The position numbers and the translations under genes were made by a program. From Cyclobacteriaceae bacterium (GTDB lineage: Bacteria; Bacteroidota; Bacteroidia; Cytophagales; Cyclobacteriaceae), in NCBI GenBank assembly GCA_009885605.1, contig VFKK01000191.1:1-8986 (forward strand): a DNA stretch of 8,986 bases. The letters are read 5' to 3'. Positions 6,766 to 8,986 of this stretch are shown here, one piece after another. The notes beneath the pieces are model-generated. The model saw nothing but the letters and a program-made list of their open reading frames with translations, was not told where the DNA came from and did not search any database. Each line of letters starts with the position of its first letter. Position 1 is the first letter of the stretch.

Positions 6766-7717
6766 GTCATTTATCCCATTCCTGATTACGGTCGGTTTGT
6801 ATTGGTCCTGTGACCAAAAACAGACTGAGGAAAGTGAATCGGATGTTCAGGAAATTGGGAATGAATCCAGCTATATTCAGGTTTCTTCCCTCGAAGAAGC
6901 CCGGGATTTTTATAGCTGGTCTTCAGACAGGATTCCAATGGTTTCCGCCCACAGAGGAGGACCGTATCCGGGTTTTCCTGAGAATGCTATTGAGACTTTT
7001 GCCAATGTATTGAAGTTCACTCCGGCTATCATCGAGCTCGACGTGGCGATGACCAAAGACTCTGTTTTGGTGCTGATGCACGATGACGAGCTGGACCGGA
7101 CTACCACCGGAACCGGTCCTGTAAATGAATCAACTTACGCAGAAATTCAAGCTCTTTTTCTGGAAGACAACGATGGAAACCTGACCGAGTTCAAGGTTCC
7201 TACTTTGAAAGAAGCGTTGACTTGGTCTCAAGGAAAAGCTTTGCTGACAGTAGATGGGAAGCGCTCTGTGCCTTTTGAAAAGATCGTTGAGGAAATCAGG
7301 GAAACGGGTTCGGAGGCTCATACGGCTGTGATTACATATAATTTTCCGGCGGCAAAAAAGCTTCATTCGATGGCGCCGGAATTGATGCTTTCTGTGACAA
7401 TCCGAAACGCGGAGGAAATCAAACTTTTCGAAGAAACAGGAATCCCATGGACGCGAGTGATTGCTTTTACAGGCATCGCAGAGCGACCTTTACAATTCAA
7501 TCAGGCTCTCCACGAGAAAGGTGTTTTCACTATTCTGGGAGTTCTGGGTAACCTTGACAAGAGTGCCGAAGCTCGTGGAGATCAAATTTATGTTGGCTTT
7601 GTGCAGCGTGGTGCCGATATCCTGGCAACAGATCGCCCCATCGAAGCCTCAGCCGTTATTCAGACTTTAGTACCAACCGAAAGTTCCAAATCCAAGTATT
7701 TTAAAAATGGTAATTGA
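6755..7717 (+). CDS. Glycerophosphodiester phosphodiesterase family lipoprotein
   Basis: This is a predicted exported phosphodiesterase of the GDPD family, which cleaves glycerophosphodiesters to glycerol-3-phosphate and an alcohol using a divalent metal. It is 320 residues from the ATG at 6755, chosen because it gives a signal peptide (RVKSFIPFLITVGLYWSC) with a possible lipidated Cys19 followed by an acidic Ser/Glu-rich linker. The -3 residue, Tyr, is unusual for a lipobox. The TIM-barrel domain spans about 62-305. Metal and active-site motifs are complete: HRG (66-68), PEN (75-77), ELD (E94, D96) and the second catalytic His in MHDDELDRTT (H109). LLTVDGK (163-169) occupies the strand that often reads LNIEIK, and ILATDRP (289-295) closes the barrel. 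The substrate is not evident, and some members act on other phosphodiesters. It overlaps the genes on both sides by 11 bases. Confidence 0.87.
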   Translation: MRVKSFIPFLITVGLYWSCDQKQTEESESDVQEIGNESSYIQVSSLEEARDFYSWSSDRIPMVSAHRGGPYPGFPENAIETFANVLKFTPAIIELDVAMTKDSVLVLMHDDELDRTTTGTGPVNESTYAEIQALFLEDNDGNLTEFKVPTLKEALTWSQGKALLTVDGKRSVPFEKIVEEIRETGSEAHTAVITYNFPAAKKLHSMAPELMLSVTIRNAEEIKLFEETGIPWTRVIAFTGIAERPLQFNQALHEKGVFTILGVLGNLDKSAEARGDQIYVGFVQRGADILATDRPIEASAVIQTLVPTESSKSKYFKNGN

Positions 7718-8720
7718 TCTAAGAAGTGATACCGTCACCCGCCCGACTGCGGGAATGAAAGAAGCCATGTTTGCCGCTCCGGTTGGAGATGATGTGTTCG
7801 GAGAGGATCCGACTGTCAATGCGCTCGAGGAGAAACTAGCCGGGTTATTCGGAATGGAAGCTGGTTTATTTTGTCCTTCAGGTACGATGACCAATCAGAT
7901 CGCTATTCGACTGCATACCAGGATCCAGACCGAAGTGATTTGCCACCAATATTCACATATCTACCTCTATGAAGGGGGAGGTATCATGGCTAATTCCCTT
8001 GCGTCGGTGAAGCTTTTGACAGGAGATTTGGGGAAAATAACTACCGCTCAAATTGCTGAATCCATCAATCCGGATGATGTGCATGCTCCTGAGACGACGT
8101 TGGTTTCTCTGGAAAACACCATGAATAAAGGCGGAGGAAGTATCTATACGCTGGATGAAATCAAACCAATCCATGCGCTCTGCAAAGAAAAAGGACTGAA
8201 GCTTCACTTGGATGGGGCGAGATTATTCAATGCTTTGGTGGAAACCGGCGAATCTCCGGCAGACTGGGGAGCACATTTTGACACGATTTCTATTTGCCTG
8301 AGCAAAGGATTGGGTTGCCCGATTGGATCGCTTTTATTGGGAACAAAATCCGATATCAAGCGAGCGAGAAAAGTGAGGAAGGTCTTCGGAGGCGGAATGA
8401 GGCAGGCTGGAATTTTGGCCGCAGCTGGAATTTATGCTTTGGACCATCAGATCGACCGATTAAAAGAGGATCATGCCCGGGCGAGAGCTTTGGGAGAAAT
8501 CCTTCGAAAGCAGTCTTTTGTAACGGAGACTTTACCCGTTTCTACCAACATTGTGATTGCAAAACTGGTAGGAATCACGCCCGAGGAATTACTGCAAAAG
8601 CTGGCCGAGAAGAATATCAAAGCTGTAAAATTCGGTAAGGATCTTGTTCGTTTTGTCACCCATCATGATTTTGGAGATGCAGAGTTGGAGGAGTTTGGGA
8701 AGCAGATTGGGAAAATGTAA
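7707..8720 (+). CDS. ltaE: Low-specificity L-threonine aldolase
   Basis: This is a PLP-dependent cytoplasmic enzyme that cleaves L-threonine or L-allo-threonine to glycine and acetaldehyde. At 337 residues it has the usual length. The N-terminus IDLRSDTVTRPT (3-14) and GDDVFGEDPTVNALE (27-41) are family signatures. SGTMTN (58-63) binds the cofactor phosphate, and H84 in SHIYLYEGG is the His that stacks on PLP. D169 and R172 in HLDGAR follow, and the Schiff-base Lys is K200 in SICLSKGLGCPIGS. GGGMRQAG (228-235) completes the set, so all catalytic residues are present. This is the fold-type I enzyme that shares ancestry with serine hydroxymethyltransferase, and the stereochemical preference cannot be read from sequence alone. 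The ATG lies 11 bases inside the GDPD gene, suggesting coupled translation. Its stop codon TAA is also the first base triplet of the downstream repeat. Confidence 0.94.
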   Translation: MVIDLRSDTVTRPTAGMKEAMFAAPVGDDVFGEDPTVNALEEKLAGLFGMEAGLFCPSGTMTNQIAIRLHTRIQTEVICHQYSHIYLYEGGGIMANSLASVKLLTGDLGKITTAQIAESINPDDVHAPETTLVSLENTMNKGGGSIYTLDEIKPIHALCKEKGLKLHLDGARLFNALVETGESPADWGAHFDTISICLSKGLGCPIGSLLLGTKSDIKRARKVRKVFGGGMRQAGILAAAGIYALDHQIDRLKEDHARARALGEILRKQSFVTETLPVSTNIVIAKLVGITPEELLQKLAEKNIKAVKFGKDLVRFVTHHDFGDAELEEFGKQIGKM

Positions 8721-8801
8721 GACATAAGATTTAAGACATAAGACATTAGATTTGCCTTGCATCTTAAATCCAGCGTCTTGTATCTAACGTCTTGTATCTA
8801 A
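8718..8801. repeat. Inverted-arm, 14-nt-period intergenic repeat
   Basis: The left arm has TAAGACATAAGA twice (8718-8729 and 8732-8743), offset by 14 nt. The right arm has a perfect tandem 14-mer, CGTCTTGTATCTAA (8774-8787 and 8788-8801). The arms are inverted relative to each other: ATAAGACATTAGAT (8738-8751) matches the complement of 8782-8795 at 12 of 14 positions, and GATTTAAGA (8728-8736) is the exact complement of 8762-8770. The element spans from the ltaE stop codon to 6 bases before rarA. It resembles a small non-coding palindromic repeat of the REP type. It could fold in the transcript, but there is no typical GC stem for termination. Confidence 0.7.
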
Positions 8802-8807
8802 AAAAAA

Positions 8808-8948
8808 ATGAACAATACTCCTCTTGCCGAGCGAATGCGCCCCACCCGATTGGAAGATCTGATCGGTCAGGAGCATCTTTCTTCGCCCAATTCCTTTCTG
8901 TTCAAAGCAATCAAATCGGGAAATATCCCGTCAATAATACTTGCGTGA
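8808..8948 (+). CDS. rarA: N-terminal fragment of replication-associated recombination protein A (RarA/MgsA), frame broken
   Basis: The first 45 codons encode PLAERMRPTRLEDLIGQEHL (residues 5-24) and GNIPSIIL (38-45), the clear N-terminus of the RarA AAA+ ATPase, which acts at stalled replication forks and relates to clamp-loader and RuvB-type proteins. In the family, SIIL is followed directly by Trp and the Walker A sequence GPPGxGKT. Here it is followed by Ala and a TGA stop at 8946-8948. The family relationship therefore ends at about 8942, only 44 bases from the window edge. The gene is either disrupted in the organism or the terminal bases are an assembly error. The ATG follows an A-run with no Shine-Dalgarno site. 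Confidence 0.8.
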   Translation: MNNTPLAERMRPTRLEDLIGQEHLSSPNSFLFKAIKSGNIPSIILA

Positions 8949-8986
8949 CTGTCTCTGTCGATCAGCAACAAATCATCTTTATCCGC
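8943..8986. other. Unexplained 44-bp end segment that does not continue rarA
   Basis: These bases do not encode the Walker A region expected at this point in any plus-strand frame. One plus-strand frame (VTVSVDQQQIIFIR, from 8945) and one minus-strand frame (ADKDDLLLIDRDSHA) stay open, but I recognise neither. No terminal inverted repeat or target duplication can be judged in so short a piece. Confidence 0.6.

Noticed and set aside
8294..8638. A 114-codon open frame on the plus strand inside ltaE.
   Set aside because: It lies wholly within a well-supported gene in another frame, and its composition (Arg-, Gly- and Asn-rich) shows no domain. The same applies to minus-strand frames at 4020-4328 in lpdA and 5683-6021 in the anti-sigma gene.
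1..8986. A hidden mobile element, CRISPR array, defence island or other new multi-gene system.
   Set aside because: Coding density is high with recognisable housekeeping or common accessory genes throughout. I saw no transposase, integrase, nuclease, toxin-antitoxin pair or spaced repeat array, and nothing that stands apart in base composition by eye.

Overview
The window looks like ordinary chromosomal housekeeping DNA from a member of the Bacteroidota. The best fit is Cytophagales, and an Algoriphagus/Cyclobacteriaceae-like genome is my inference. The grounds are a moderate-to-low GC content, starts without Shine-Dalgarno sites at usable spacing, TAnnTTTG-type -7 boxes upstream of fabG and lpdA, a Cys-Gln lipoprotein with CHRD domains, and protein sequences typical of that phylum. 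The left edge cuts into one gene. The right edge stops abruptly inside another, where the sequence departs from what its family requires, so this may be a short contig with a suspect end.

Layout. Positions 1-1029 (+) hold the C-terminal two thirds of the proline-catabolic enzyme PruA. It converges on a minus-strand CHRD-domain lipoprotein gene (1123-2082), and the two share a hairpin terminator that reads in both directions (1073-1103). Next on the minus strand is fabG (2329-3075), with its own terminator. fabG diverges from lpdA (3369-4766, +) across a 293-bp region that carries a -7 box for each gene and a cluster of short perfect dyads. After lpdA and its terminator come an ECF sigma factor gene (about 4856-5389) and its membrane-bound RskA-type anti-sigma gene (5389-6204), overlapping by one base. 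A hairpin then separates a three-gene run (6307-8720): a DUF2721 membrane protein, a glycerophosphodiester phosphodiesterase-like lipoprotein and low-specificity L-threonine aldolase. Each junction in this run overlaps by exactly 11 bases. An 84-bp inverted, 14-nt-period repeat fills the gap to the start of rarA (8808), whose reading frame breaks just before the expected Walker A motif.

How the genes work together. The metabolic genes are general: PruA yields glutamate from proline, FabG acts in fatty acid elongation, Lpd is the E3 subunit of 2-oxoacid dehydrogenases, and LtaE splits threonine to glycine and acetaldehyde. The one clear regulatory unit is the sigma/anti-sigma pair. I see no phage, transposase, CRISPR array, defence system, tRNA or rRNA, and no convincing new multi-gene system. 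The items most worth a second look are the intergenic repeat, the disrupted rarA end and the unclear start of the sigma gene.
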